A stretch of 64,000 nt of DNA from Actinomyces sp. S6-Spd3 (GTDB lineage Bacteria > Actinomycetota > Actinomycetes > Actinomycetales > Actinomycetaceae): NCBI RefSeq assembly GCF_000758755.1, contig NZ_JRMV01000275.1, forward strand, positions 62,001 through 126,000, written 5' to 3'. The first letter of the stretch is position 1. Every line of letters begins with the position of its first letter. Position numbers and translations under genes: made by a program. Shown piece by piece: positions 1 to 8,173 of this stretch. The notes under the pieces were generated by a model, which was not told the DNA's origin, did no database searches, and saw only the letters and a list, made by a program, of their open reading frames with translations.

Positions 1-585
1 TGGAGCAAGAGCTCGGACAAGAAGTGCGGCAGGACGGGCATGCAGGCCAGCAGGGTCACTGACTGTCATTTCTTCTTCAAGAATCTGCTGCGAGGTAATT
101 TCAAAAACTCGGGAAGAAGATGGCTCCAGAACAACACTCGTGATTTGCGCAATTTCAGTGCGGGCGCGCTCCGCCAAGTCAATGGCGCTTTGACAGGCAG
201 CAACCGCGACTTGGGCAAGCCCGCTACCACCGTGGGCTGCGACCGCAGCAGCAACCGTCCCTTCAACCAAGGGGGCAGTCACGCACATGCAATCTTTCGG
301 GTTACCGCGTAGCTCAAGGACGGTCTGGGCGACCATGGTCGAAGAACCCAAGTCTGTCAGGAGAAGCACACCGCGCCGACACGAGTCGCTACCGGGTTTA
401 TGAATGCGTGCGAGCGCTCGATCAAGGGCATCTTCGACCTTGCTCATAGACGTGCCTAAACCGCCAGTATCCTCCCCCGCAGCAAGCTCGAAATGGATGT
501 CGGGAGCCATTTGAGAGGCAAGTTCAACAACGCCTTCAGCAAGTTCCTGACTGTGCGAGATGATCACGAATGCAACACACGCCAT
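1..585 (-). CDS. dhaM: DhaM, PTS phosphoryl donor for dihydroxyacetone kinase (partial, 3' end off window)
   Basis: The reading frame is open from ATG 585 to the window edge (195 codons). The first ~130 residues look like a mannose-family EIIA domain with phosphoacceptor His11 in VIISHSQELAEG. After a linker an HPr-like domain begins, with the motif GLHARPA (His182) visible just before the edge. Known role: DhaM takes phosphate from EI/HPr and re-phosphorylates the ADP bound to DhaL. The protein is therefore at least an EIIA-HPr fusion; whether an EI-like domain follows cannot be seen. It lies 9 bp after dhaL on the same strand, so dhaK-dhaL-dhaM form one operon. Confidence 0.9.
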   Translation of the reverse strand, partial: MACVAFVIISHSQELAEGVVELASQMAPDIHFELAAGEDTGGLGTSMSKVEDALDRALARIHKPGSDSCRRGVLLLTDLGSSTMVAQTVLELRGNPKDCMCVTAPLVEGTVAAAVAAHGGSGLAQVAVAACQSAIDLAERARTEIAQITSVVLEPSSSRVFEITSQQILEEEMTVSDPAGLHARPAALLVRALAP

Positions 586-594
586 TGTTATGTC

Positions 595-1236
595 CTAATC
601 GTCGGCGGCAGCACGGGCTGCCTGCATGATGATGATTGCTGAAGAAACAGCCCCCGGATCCACGTGTCCGATCGAGCGTTCTCCAAGATAAGACGCACGT
701 CCTTTGAGCGCCTTCATCCCCTCGGTCAGTGCAGCTCCACGCTGTGCGGCATGCGCAGCGGCTTGCAGTACCTCGTTAACGTTTTTTCCTTGCGAGGCCA
801 ATTCTCGTGCGATTTGGGCCGCGGGAAGCCATGCGTCGAGCATGGTTTTATCGCCAGCACTTGCATTACCGCGCTGTGAAATTCCTTCTGCAATAGCCTC
901 ATACAAGACTGTGATCGCCTCACTGTCCGGACAATCAGAATTCTGCGCAAGGGCACGGCCACCTCTGAGAAAACCAGTGCCGTATAGGGGCCCGGAGGCT
1001 CCCCCAACATGAGTCATCAGAGTCTTCGCAACCAAGGTGAGTCCTTCGCACAGCGAATTCCACTCGGAATCTGCGAGGGCGTTCTCAACCTGGGTAAAAC
1101 CACGCGTAATGTTCGTACCGTGGTCACCGTCACCGATTTGACGGTCAAGTTCGGTCAGGCGTTCTTCTTCGCGAAGCAAGGAGGCGGCGCACAGGCGCAT
1201 CCACTGGGTAAACCACTGTGTGTTGATGGTGTTCAT
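595..1236 (-). CDS. dhaL: DhaL, ADP-binding subunit of PTS-dependent dihydroxyacetone kinase
   Basis: 213 residues from ATG 1236, close to the usual ~210 of the family. The Mg-ADP site GDGDHG is near the N-terminus, followed by GGASGPLYGT and GDKTMLDAW, and the C-terminal GRASYLGERSIGHVDPGA motif is intact. It transfers phosphate from tightly bound ADP/ATP to dihydroxyacetone held by DhaK, giving dihydroxyacetone phosphate. An in-frame start at 1275 would overlap dhaK by 38 bp; 1236 was chosen because it begins like known DhaL proteins and sits almost on the dhaK stop (overlap or gap of 1-2 bp), typical of translational coupling. Confidence 0.92.
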   Translation of the reverse strand: MNTINTQWFTQWMRLCAASLLREEERLTELDRQIGDGDHGTNITRGFTQVENALADSEWNSLCEGLTLVAKTLMTHVGGASGPLYGTGFLRGGRALAQNSDCPDSEAITVLYEAIAEGISQRGNASAGDKTMLDAWLPAAQIARELASQGKNVNEVLQAAAHAAQRGAALTEGMKALKGRASYLGERSIGHVDPGAVSSAIIIMQAARAAADD

Positions 1237-1237
1237 T

Positions 1238-2143
1238 TCATTCACTCCATGCGGGGGCAAGGGTCGGAGCATCATAAAGGGTAAGGATATCCGGACGCGC
1301 GCGCATTAAGGTCAGCGACAGACCGTCCATATCGTCACTGGTGACAAAACGCCCACTCTTCATACGAGCGATAGTTTCGCCAATGCAACGTGCATATTCT
1401 TCTATTGCGGAGCACGCATATTTCAGGTCTTCCTCAGGGGCAGACCCCAAGTTATTCACCAGAACGATCACTTCTTCGCTGCCTGGAGGAAGTTGGCTAA
1501 AAACTTCCTTAACGGCTTGAAAAATGACCTCGGAGCGCGTCGAATACGGAAGCGTTGAAACGCCCTTTTCTCCGTGGATTCCAACTCCCATTTCGGCATG
1601 CCCTTTGGCAAGATCGAAGGAGAGCTTTCCGTCGGGCGTTGTAGGGGCACGGAAACAAATCCCATAGCTGACGATCGTCTGTTCAATTTCGGCTGCAAGC
1701 TGACCGAGCTCCTCGCTTGTCATTGCAAGCGATGCGCCGGCACCAAGAATTTTCTCGTATAAGACTGTGCCTGCAATTCCTCGCGCTCCTTGCGAAACCC
1801 CGCGAGTTGCTAGATCGTCATGAACGTATACCAGCGTACAGGCAACGCCCGTGTCTTCAAGAAGCTCCACTGCCAGTTGAAAATTGAGCACATCCCCGGT
1901 GTAGTTCTTGACGATAGCAAGGACTTCTTCCGCAGGGGTCTCTTCGATCATTCGAGTGATGAGCTGAGCAATATCCGGGGCAGAAGGCGCAGTAAAGTGT
2001 TCTCCGGTCGCGCAGCCACTGAGCATCCCTTGGCCAAGAAAACCTGAATCCATCGGTTCATGTCCCCCGCCACCACCAGAAATCACGGCAACAGGAACAG
2101 AGGGCGATGAGCTCACGGCAAGCTCTGTGCGCGAGTGAGTCAA
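1238..2143 (-). CDS. dhaK: DhaK, dihydroxyacetone-binding kinase subunit, short at the N-terminus
   Basis: The body is clearly DhaK: GGGGGHEPMDSGFLGQGML, IVKNYTGDVLNF, and GVGIHGEKG containing the His that forms the covalent hemiaminal with dihydroxyacetone. The C-terminus DMDGLSLTLM...DAPTLAPAW is also typical. Known DhaK proteins carry about 25-30 more residues before the GGGSGHEP motif. Here an in-frame TAG stands two codons before the TTG used as start, and only about 60 bp separate this start from the folC stop, so the missing segment is not present in another frame. The start (TTG 2143, 301 residues) is the longest possible and has no good ribosome binding site. The protein may be functional but N-terminally trimmed, or decaying. 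Confidence 0.82.
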   Translation of the reverse strand: MTHSRTELAVSSSPSVPVAVISGGGGGHEPMDSGFLGQGMLSGCATGEHFTAPSAPDIAQLITRMIEETPAEEVLAIVKNYTGDVLNFQLAVELLEDTGVACTLVYVHDDLATRGVSQGARGIAGTVLYEKILGAGASLAMTSEELGQLAAEIEQTIVSYGICFRAPTTPDGKLSFDLAKGHAEMGVGIHGEKGVSTLPYSTRSEVIFQAVKEVFSQLPPGSEEVIVLVNNLGSAPEEDLKYACSAIEEYARCIGETIARMKSGRFVTSDDMDGLSLTLMRARPDILTLYDAPTLAPAWSE

Positions 2144-2202
2144 CCCTATCTACCCCCTGAGCTGGATTTACTCAAAATCATGCCATGCTCGCCATGAAAT
2201 TA

Positions 2203-3906
2203 CTAGGGGCGAATTCCCATGAGACGCAGGACTTCTCCAGCTAAGAGAACCGAACCAAAAACAACAACGCCGGTTGCGGGTGCACTCTCGTCCCCGGCCT
2301 CGCCAAGGTTAACGGCAGCGGCAATTGCTTCGAGAATATCCTCGTGGACTTCCACGCGGTCTTCCCCGAAAACATCGCGCGCAATTTCGGCAATTTCTTC
2401 GGCCGGCTTTGCGCGCACTCCGGGCATCTGTGTAACCACAAGGGAGTCCAGGTAGGGCTCAACCTCGCCGAGCACTCCTTCGATATCCTTATCCCCCATC
2501 CCCGAATAGACGCCAACAATGCGTTCAAAGTCGAAGGCCTCGGAAATGGATTCACCCAGGGTGTGTGCACCGGCAGGATTGTGCGCGGCGTCCACAATAA
2601 TCGTCGGCGAGTGGCGCACAACTTGAAGGCGCCCCGGTGAAGTAGCGGCAAGCATCCCGGCCTCGACAAGGCGAGCATCCAGCGCACGCCCGCCCATGAA
2701 GGCCTCGACGGCTGCGATCGCAGCTGCAGCATTATTCGCCTGGTAGCTACCAAATAGGGGAACGAAAACGTCCTCATAGACTGCTGCAGGGGTACGGACG
2801 GTAATCATTTGCCCACCGACCCCAAGCTGACGATCAAGGACTTCAAAGTCTCGACCTTCAAGGCGAACAATTGCATCGACGCTGGCCGCACGCTCTTCGA
2901 TCACCCGCAAGGCTTCTTCCTCTTGGCGGGCAACGATCACGATCTGACCGGGCTTGATGATTCCTGCCTTTTCTTCTGCGATCTCGCGAATGGTCGATCC
3001 AAGCCACTTTTCATGGTCGATCGCGATCGGCATGATGACGCTGACTCCAGCATCGATAACGTTCGTCGCGTCCCATCTGCCTCCCATTCCAACTTCGACG
3101 ACGGCAGCGTCAACGGGGTGGTCAGCAAAGGCTGCAAAAGCCATAACCGTGAAGACTTCAAAAAATGACAGTCGGGTTCCATCTGTTTCGGCGTGGGCAC
3201 GGTCGACCATTTCAATATAGGGAGCAATATCGTCCCACGTGCGCACGAATTCTTCTGCAGAGATCGATTCTTGTTCGATGGTGATTCTCTCGCGGACATC
3301 AACGAGGTGCGGAGAGGTGAATCGTCCGGTTCGCACGCCGCTTGCCGCTAAAAGCGCGTCAATCATGCGCGTTGTTGAGGTCTTTCCATTGGTGCCGGTG
3401 ATGTGCACGCTGGGATAGCTATTTTGGGGATCACCCAAGATATCGAGCGTTTCTTTCACACGATCCAAGGTCGGTTGAACCTGATGTTCGGGGACCCTCG
3501 CGATGATTTCTTGGTAGATTTCCTCAACGCGCGCTTCCATCCGAGCACTATGGGCAGCATCCGTCAAAGCTTCGCGGTGTGCGTCTTCTGCGCGCCGCTC
3601 AGCAAGTTCTTCTTCCCAATCTTCTCCCCACTGGGAGTAGTCGCCTTCAAGCTCAGCGAGGATTGACGGGTCTGGGCCTAGGAGCATCGAGTTCAGCGCC
3701 AGCGCCTCGAGGGCAAGATCGCGTTCGTCGGGCTCACTATCTGCTGACTCATTATCGAAGTCCTCTTCGTCGACGCGGTCAGCTTCTTCGAGGTAGGGAA
3801 TGAGGTCAGCTGGAATTGTCCCCGGACGCTGCTCTTCTTGCGAAGCGGGAGCGGCTTGCTCTGCCTCGTCATGCGAATGATGCGCGAAGAATGATTCCCC
3901 GGTCAT
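2203..3906 (-). CDS. folC: Bifunctional folylpolyglutamate synthase/dihydrofolate synthase with acidic N-terminal extension
   Basis: 567 residues against a usual ~430-450. The Mur-ligase-type ATP loop VHITGTNGKTSTTRM lies near residue 170, followed by VEVGMGGRWDATNVI and IAIDHEKWLGSTIREIAEEKAGIIKPGQ, diagnostic of FolC. It adds glutamate to dihydropteroate and tetrahydrofolate in the cytosol. The first ~140 residues are Asp/Glu-rich low-complexity sequence (EEADRVDEEDFDNESADSEP) with a helical EEELAERRAEDAHREAL stretch, not part of the enzyme fold. A start inside the ORF nearer the catalytic core is possible, but no strong internal ribosome site stood out. It lies immediately upstream of dhaK on the same strand. 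Confidence 0.93.
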   Translation of the reverse strand: MTGESFFAHHSHDEAEQAAPASQEEQRPGTIPADLIPYLEEADRVDEEDFDNESADSEPDERDLALEALALNSMLLGPDPSILAELEGDYSQWGEDWEEELAERRAEDAHREALTDAAHSARMEARVEEIYQEIIARVPEHQVQPTLDRVKETLDILGDPQNSYPSVHITGTNGKTSTTRMIDALLAASGVRTGRFTSPHLVDVRERITIEQESISAEEFVRTWDDIAPYIEMVDRAHAETDGTRLSFFEVFTVMAFAAFADHPVDAAVVEVGMGGRWDATNVIDAGVSVIMPIAIDHEKWLGSTIREIAEEKAGIIKPGQIVIVARQEEEALRVIEERAASVDAIVRLEGRDFEVLDRQLGVGGQMITVRTPAAVYEDVFVPLFGSYQANNAAAAIAAVEAFMGGRALDARLVEAGMLAATSPGRLQVVRHSPTIIVDAAHNPAGAHTLGESISEAFDFERIVGVYSGMGDKDIEGVLGEVEPYLDSLVVTQMPGVRAKPAEEIAEIARDVFGEDRVEVHEDILEAIAAAVNLGEAGDESAPATGVVVFGSVLLAGEVLRLMGIRP

Positions 3907-4001
3907 GAGTCCTCCCTAAGTTGAGCTGGGCCTATTCTATCGACGAGGCCATGGGGGCGCCGCGTTTGTGGGTATCGTTGCGTGGATGGGAAGGAAGAGA
4001 T

Positions 4002-4031
4002 TTCACCCAGATGCGTGCTGGAACGTAGACT
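4002..4031 (+). promoter_or_regulatory. Possible promoter of the seven-gene paralog array
   Basis: In the 150-bp divergent gap between folC and the first array gene, TTCACC (4002-4007) and TAGACT (4026-4031) are 18 bp apart, about 30 bp before the first possible ATG. It matches a sigma-70-type promoter only moderately and is a weak call made by eye. Confidence 0.25.
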
Positions 4032-4074
4032 GAGACCACTTAATCGTTAAACGAGGGAGATGTGCGAGGAGCTT

Positions 4075-5034
4075 ATGTCTGATTTTCCACCAAATTCCGG
4101 ATACCCAGCTCCCCAGGGCCCTCCTGTGATCCCTCAAGGCGGAGCCTACCCGCAGCCACAAGCTCCTTATCAGGCTCCTCAAGCTCCGTATGTCGAACCT
4201 GAGAAGAACCCCAGTTCAAAGGGGCCGATCATCGCATGGATTGCGGTACTGACCGTTCTTGCATTGGTTGTTGTCTTTTTCTTGTGGCACACGTCCGGCC
4301 GCGGTACCTCACCGTCGCCAAGTCCAAGTGCCCCTGATCCCTCGTCTTTCTCATCTGCCACCCCCAATCCGAACCCTTCACAGTCCGTCGATGATGGGAT
4401 CGATGAAGAAACCATTTCGGGGAGCCGCGGTGCGTGCTGGAGCGAGGCTACCAAGTCTGGGAAGGTGGACGCCGTCAAGGAGATTAAAACAAAGTCAGTG
4501 CACTTTGAAGGAAAGTTCGGCAACGGCGACATGAAGTACACGTACACGGGCACCTTGACCGGCTACGCAAAGGGTTCATCTTCAACGAGCAGCTTCGAGA
4601 TCGTCTGCAGCGTTGTTCACACTCAATCAAGTAACACGTTCATTGTTGTAGGAGATGTGGGTCTTACGCCGCTTGCCGATCCTTCACAATCTTCTTCGCC
4701 GGCTCCGACACCGACTAGGAAGTTCCACGATGATGACATCGATGAGAAAACATGGATGATCATCTTTGAAAAGTGCTCAAACGCTTCCACGCAATCTATT
4801 CGTGACGATTACAAAGTCATGGCAGTGTCAATCGATTACCTCAAGAAAACCGCGACGTTGAGTAATGGCAACGAGGAGTACGAGCTGACTGGAAAAGTTC
4901 ATGCAGAACGTAAGTACAAGGAATCTACCGATTTCTCTTCAAGCCTCTTCCAAATGAAGTGCACCGCTACTCATATGAAGGCAGATGATTCATATGACGT
5001 GAAGGCAGAGATTGACCCGAATCCGATCCAATGA
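4075..5034 (+). CDS. Array protein A: Pro/Gln-rich, one TM segment, two Cys-pair extracytoplasmic domains
   Basis: Unrecognised family. From ATG 4075 (GAGG five bases upstream; an in-frame ATG at 4060 is the alternative) it has ~319 residues. A Pro/Gln/Tyr-rich cytosolic tail (GYPAPQG, YPQPQ) is followed by one membrane helix (IAWIAVLTVLALVVVFFLW) and a Ser/Pro linker. Two related ~95-residue domains follow, each starting with a [DG]-I-D-E-x-T motif, with one Cys in a predicted helix and a second Cys in a strand ending C-x-V/A-x-H. No signal peptide precedes the helix, so the C-terminus should face outside. The stop overlaps the next gene by ATGA if that gene starts at 5031. Function unknown. 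Confidence 0.85.
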   Translation: MSDFPPNSGYPAPQGPPVIPQGGAYPQPQAPYQAPQAPYVEPEKNPSSKGPIIAWIAVLTVLALVVVFFLWHTSGRGTSPSPSPSAPDPSSFSSATPNPNPSQSVDDGIDEETISGSRGACWSEATKSGKVDAVKEIKTKSVHFEGKFGNGDMKYTYTGTLTGYAKGSSSTSSFEIVCSVVHTQSSNTFIVVGDVGLTPLADPSQSSSPAPTPTRKFHDDDIDEKTWMIIFEKCSNASTQSIRDDYKVMAVSIDYLKKTATLSNGNEEYELTGKVHAERKYKESTDFSSSLFQMKCTATHMKADDSYDVKAEIDPNPIQ

Positions 5035-5045
5035 ACGAGGAACTC

Positions 5046-5696
5046 ATGTCTGATTTCTCCCCCACCCCGGGCTACCCGGCTCCCCAAGGTAGCCCGCAGT
5101 TCCCCCAAGGAAGCGTGTATCCACCGCCTCAGGGACAATATCCCTCTCCGCAAACGCCGAACCCACTGCCGGCAACTCCAAAGCGCAGCATCAAGCTCAT
5201 TGTCTGGATTTCAGTTGTCATCGCTCTTCTTGCGGTCGCAGCTTTCTTCGCCTGGCGAGCTTTAACTCCGGGAGCATCTCCGACTCCGACCCCGGTATCA
5301 CCATCATCGAACGCCACTGCTTCTTCTGACACCGGAGAAAAAGTTGATGACTTCATCGGACATGATGTGGTTGCTAACTGTAGGATCGGCGTGTTAAACA
5401 CCCCTCGCTTCCCCAAGTTTGAGGGAATTAGGGCGCTGACGATCAAAGAAATCGGACGCTACGGTGATGTCGGCACTCAATACATGATGACCGGCCTAGT
5501 TTCGGGATCAAACGGATCCGATGCCATAGAAACCTATCGAATGACGTGTACCGCCGTTGTGGCAGACGATCCAGCAGCGGCCGGGGTTGGCTTTGTCTTC
5601 GATACCACCAGCGTCGAGATTGAGCCCACGCCTGTGTCAACCCCCGCTGTCTCAGATAGTTCAACTCCGACGCCTGTTGTTAAGAAGACCCCATGA
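5046..5696 (+). CDS. Array protein B: Pro/Gln-rich, one TM, single Cys-pair domain
   Basis: Same family as the preceding gene, ~216 residues. N-terminal MSDFSPTPGYPAPQG tail, membrane helix (LIVWISVVIALLAVAAFFAWRAL), Thr/Pro/Ser linker, then one ~95-residue domain (VDDFIGHDVVANC ... YRMTCTAVV) and a Ser/Pro/Thr C-terminal tail. ATG 5046 is preferred because GAGG lies five bases upstream; ATG 5031, overlapping the previous stop, is in frame. The stretch ATGAACGAGGAACTCATGTC nearly repeats the start region of the first array gene, showing that the leader was duplicated too. Function unknown; it is expected to be membrane-anchored with an external domain. Confidence 0.83.
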   Translation: MSDFSPTPGYPAPQGSPQFPQGSVYPPPQGQYPSPQTPNPLPATPKRSIKLIVWISVVIALLAVAAFFAWRALTPGASPTPTPVSPSSNATASSDTGEKVDDFIGHDVVANCRIGVLNTPRFPKFEGIRALTIKEIGRYGDVGTQYMMTGLVSGSNGSDAIETYRMTCTAVVADDPAAAGVGFVFDTTSVEIEPTPVSTPAVSDSSTPTPVVKKTP

Positions 5697-6313
5697 GTGA
5701 TTTCACGCCTTACCCCGAATACCCTCAACCCCAGGGAGCACCACAGTTTCCACAAGACGGCGCTTACCCGCCGTTCCAGGGACAATACCAGCCCCAGCAA
5801 TCCCCGTATCCTGCTCCTCCAAAGCCGCCAGTTAATAAAGGTCCGGTCATGATCTGGGTTGCGATTGTTGCGGTCCTGGCGTTGGTCGCTGTCTTTTTCT
5901 TGTGGCGCAGTTTCACGCCTCAGGTACCGCCGACTCCTACGCCGACGTCCGCGGCACCCGTTCCAAGCGAATCAACGACAAGCGCGTCGCACTCAGCTTC
6001 TCCAACGAAGAAAAAGACTTCTGCTAAGCCGACACCTACCCGTTTCCCCGACATCGACTACAACACGGCAATTCTCGTTGAGAAGAGCTGCACCGATGCC
6101 ATTAAACAGTATGTTGACCAGAAGTACGACCGAACCGAAGTCGATGACATGTATCGGTCTGAGACTCCAAATGGAGACATGAGTTTCGATGTTTCGGTCT
6201 TCGGATATAAAGGCGATACTCAGTACCTTCTTGAGTGCAAGGTCGCTCACCCCAGGTGGAGTGAAATCTGGGCGACGGAAGAGATCACTGTGCACGAAAA
6301 TCCCGTCAAATAG
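5693..6313 (+). CDS. Array protein C: Pro/Gln-rich, one TM, single Cys-pair domain
   Basis: ~206 residues, starting at an ATGA overlap with the previous stop, so translation is probably coupled. The tail has YPEYPQPQGAPQFPQ and QYQPQQSPYPAP; the helix is VMIWVAIVAVLALVAVFFLW. A linker rich in Thr, Ser, Pro and Lys leads to one domain (DIDYNTAILVEKSCTDAIKQ ... YLLECKVAHPRW). The two Cys of the external domain are conserved with the other array members, suggesting a disulfide. Function unknown. A perfect inverted repeat follows the stop. Confidence 0.83.
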   Translation: MSDFTPYPEYPQPQGAPQFPQDGAYPPFQGQYQPQQSPYPAPPKPPVNKGPVMIWVAIVAVLALVAVFFLWRSFTPQVPPTPTPTSAAPVPSESTTSASHSASPTKKKTSAKPTPTRFPDIDYNTAILVEKSCTDAIKQYVDQKYDRTEVDDMYRSETPNGDMSFDVSVFGYKGDTQYLLECKVAHPRWSEIWATEEITVHENPVK

Positions 6314-6314
6314 G

Positions 6315-6366
6315 AGCTTATCTAGTTACTCCCCTAGGATCTGCAAGGGGAGTAACTAGATAAGCT
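6315..6366. repeat. Perfect 21-bp inverted repeat between array genes C and D
   Basis: Arms 6315-6335 and 6346-6366 are exactly complementary, with a 10-base loop. The repeat begins just after the array C stop. No T-run follows on either strand. It may be a U-tract-less terminator ending the first A-B-C cassette, or the scar or target of a rearrangement. Confidence 0.8.
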
Positions 6367-6403
6367 ATGTCCGCCATCTGTAGTAGTAAAAGAGAATTAT
6401 TCG

Positions 6404-7105
6404 ATGTCTAACTTCACTCCGGCACCAGGATCCCCAAGCCCCCAACCCTACGGCGGCGGGTACACTCCCCAAGGTTCTTATCCCCAAGCTCCATATCCTC
6501 AAGGCCAGTATCAGGCACCACAGGGAGGTTTCCAGCCTCAACAAGGACCATATCCGCCTGCGCCTCGCTCATCATTCAACAAAGGCCCTCTATACGTGTG
6601 GATCGCAGTAGTTGCGGTTCTTGTACTCCTTCTTGCCTTCTTCCTGTGGAGGTCTTCGAGCACGAGCGTTTCGCCCGCGCCCACTCCGTCTATTTCTTCC
6701 CCCACACCCGTTCCCACTTCTTCCACGCCGACACCCAAGCCGACTTCTCCTTCACCCAAACCCAAGACTTCAACGACTGCGTCAAAATCTCCCACGGCAA
6801 AATCTTCCTCACCAAGCCCATCTAAAACTCGCCACGAGGGAATCGATGACAAAACTGCGATGCTCATTGAAAAATCTTGTTCGATCACTGCCAAACTGAA
6901 CAGCACTCGCCCCATTAACGTCGTCTTTGTCGACGAAATTCAGATCGGCGAAACGCGTTCGAATGGTGACCAGCAATATAACGTCAAGGGCCATGCCTTC
7001 GAAGGACAAACTAAGTATGAGGCTCGCTGCACGGTCGTCCATGTAAAAGATGATGACCTGTGGAAGACAGAGGATTCATCGATTGGGACAGATCCGATTG
7101 AGTGA
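6404..7105 (+). CDS. Array protein D: Pro/Gln-rich, one TM, long Ser/Thr/Pro linker, single domain
   Basis: ~233 residues. The tail MSNFTPAPGSPSPQPYGGG is followed by several YPQ/YQAP repeats, helix LYVWIAVVAVLVLLLAFFLW, then an unusually long ~60-residue Ser/Thr/Pro/Lys linker that looks like a glycosylation-prone stalk. One domain follows (HEGIDDKTAMLIEKSCSITAKLN ... YEARCTVVHVKDDDLW), closest by eye to array protein C. It stands alone between the two A-B-C cassettes, separated on the left by the perfect hairpin and on the right by a 91-bp gap. Function unknown. Confidence 0.83.
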   Translation: MSNFTPAPGSPSPQPYGGGYTPQGSYPQAPYPQGQYQAPQGGFQPQQGPYPPAPRSSFNKGPLYVWIAVVAVLVLLLAFFLWRSSSTSVSPAPTPSISSPTPVPTSSTPTPKPTSPSPKPKTSTTASKSPTAKSSSPSPSKTRHEGIDDKTAMLIEKSCSITAKLNSTRPINVVFVDEIQIGETRSNGDQQYNVKGHAFEGQTKYEARCTVVHVKDDDLWKTEDSSIGTDPIE

Positions 7106-7196
7106 GGGGCATTTTTCGTTCCACGGCGAGAAGTGATCTTGCTAGGAAGGACATCGGCGCTGTCAATTTGCATCCTGCTCACAGAAAGGAGAGCGC

Positions 7197-8162
7197 ATGT
7201 CTGATTTCACCCCAAATTCGGGAGATTCCGCTCCCCAAGGAACTCCATTTGTTCCTCAGGATGGAGAATATCGGACATCCGAGGACGAGCAGCAGCTGCC
7301 AATGCCTCCTCACGATGAGCTTCCAAGAGAAAACATCGCTAAGGGACCAATCGTTACGTGGATCGCAGCTCTCACCATTTTGGCGTTGATTGTTGTCTTC
7401 TTCATGTGGCGCAATAGTTCCACTCAGAAGGTTCAACCAGCACCGACTCCAAGCACGTCATCATCGGTTCCATTACCGTCAGCGTCTCTCCCCGACTGGA
7501 TTCCACCCCATCCTATTGACGATGGCATCGATGAAGACACTATTGAGAAGGTCCAAAGTAAATGCGCCAATGCGTCACAGACATCCGGAAAGATGGACCT
7601 CCTCCTCCAGATCAAAACCAAGACGCTCAGAATTACCGATAAAAATACCGCCGGGAAGGTGAAGTACACCTACACCGCCACGGTGACGGGCTATGCCAAG
7701 GGATCCTCAGTCCAAAGCAGGTACGAAATCACCTGCCCTGTCACTTATGTCGAGGCCAGCGATACTTTCAACGTTGACGGGGCAGTCGATCTCACCCTGC
7801 TTCCCGCCGCGTCTCAATCATTCTTCCCCACCCCGACACCAACGACGAAGAACCGAGATGACGGTATCGATGAAAAGACATGGCTGATGATTACTTTCAA
7901 GTGTTCGAGTGCAGCCGCTCAGTCTCTCCGCGATGATTACCAATCCAAGGCTGTCTCTACGGATTATCTCAAGAAAACCGGAACACGCGACAACGGCGAT
8001 GAAGAATACGAGGTTGACGGAACGGTACATGCAGAACGAAAGTACAAGGAAGATACCGATTTTTCGTCGGCCCTTTTCCACATGAAGTGCACAGCTACTC
8101 ACGTGAAGGCAAGTGACTCATATGAGATCAAAGCCTTTGTCGACCCGAATCCGCAGCAATGA
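7197..8162 (+). CDS. Array protein A', second copy of the two-domain type
   Basis: 321 residues from ATG 7197, with AAGGAG close upstream. Same architecture as the first array gene: Pro-rich tail (MSDFTPNSGDSAPQG), helix (IVTWIAALTILALIVVFFMW), Ser/Pro linker and two Cys-pair domains. The second domains of the two copies match at about 70 of 101 positions by eye (DYLKKT, VHAERKYKE and MKCTATH are shared). The cytosolic tails have diverged much more than the external domains. The 91-bp gap before it may hold its own promoter, so the second cassette could be expressed independently. Function unknown. Confidence 0.85.
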   Translation: MSDFTPNSGDSAPQGTPFVPQDGEYRTSEDEQQLPMPPHDELPRENIAKGPIVTWIAALTILALIVVFFMWRNSSTQKVQPAPTPSTSSSVPLPSASLPDWIPPHPIDDGIDEDTIEKVQSKCANASQTSGKMDLLLQIKTKTLRITDKNTAGKVKYTYTATVTGYAKGSSVQSRYEITCPVTYVEASDTFNVDGAVDLTLLPAASQSFFPTPTPTTKNRDDGIDEKTWLMITFKCSSAAAQSLRDDYQSKAVSTDYLKKTGTRDNGDEEYEVDGTVHAERKYKEDTDFSSALFHMKCTATHVKASDSYEIKAFVDPNPQQ

Positions 8163-8173
8163 ACGAGGGACGC

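Noticed and set aside
2144-2202. Frameshifted N-terminus of DhaK upstream of the TTG start
   Set aside because: Only 59 bp are available and no frame resembles the usual DhaK N-terminus.
6315-6366. End of an insertion sequence
   Set aside because: No transposase, no target-site duplication and only one copy seen in the window.
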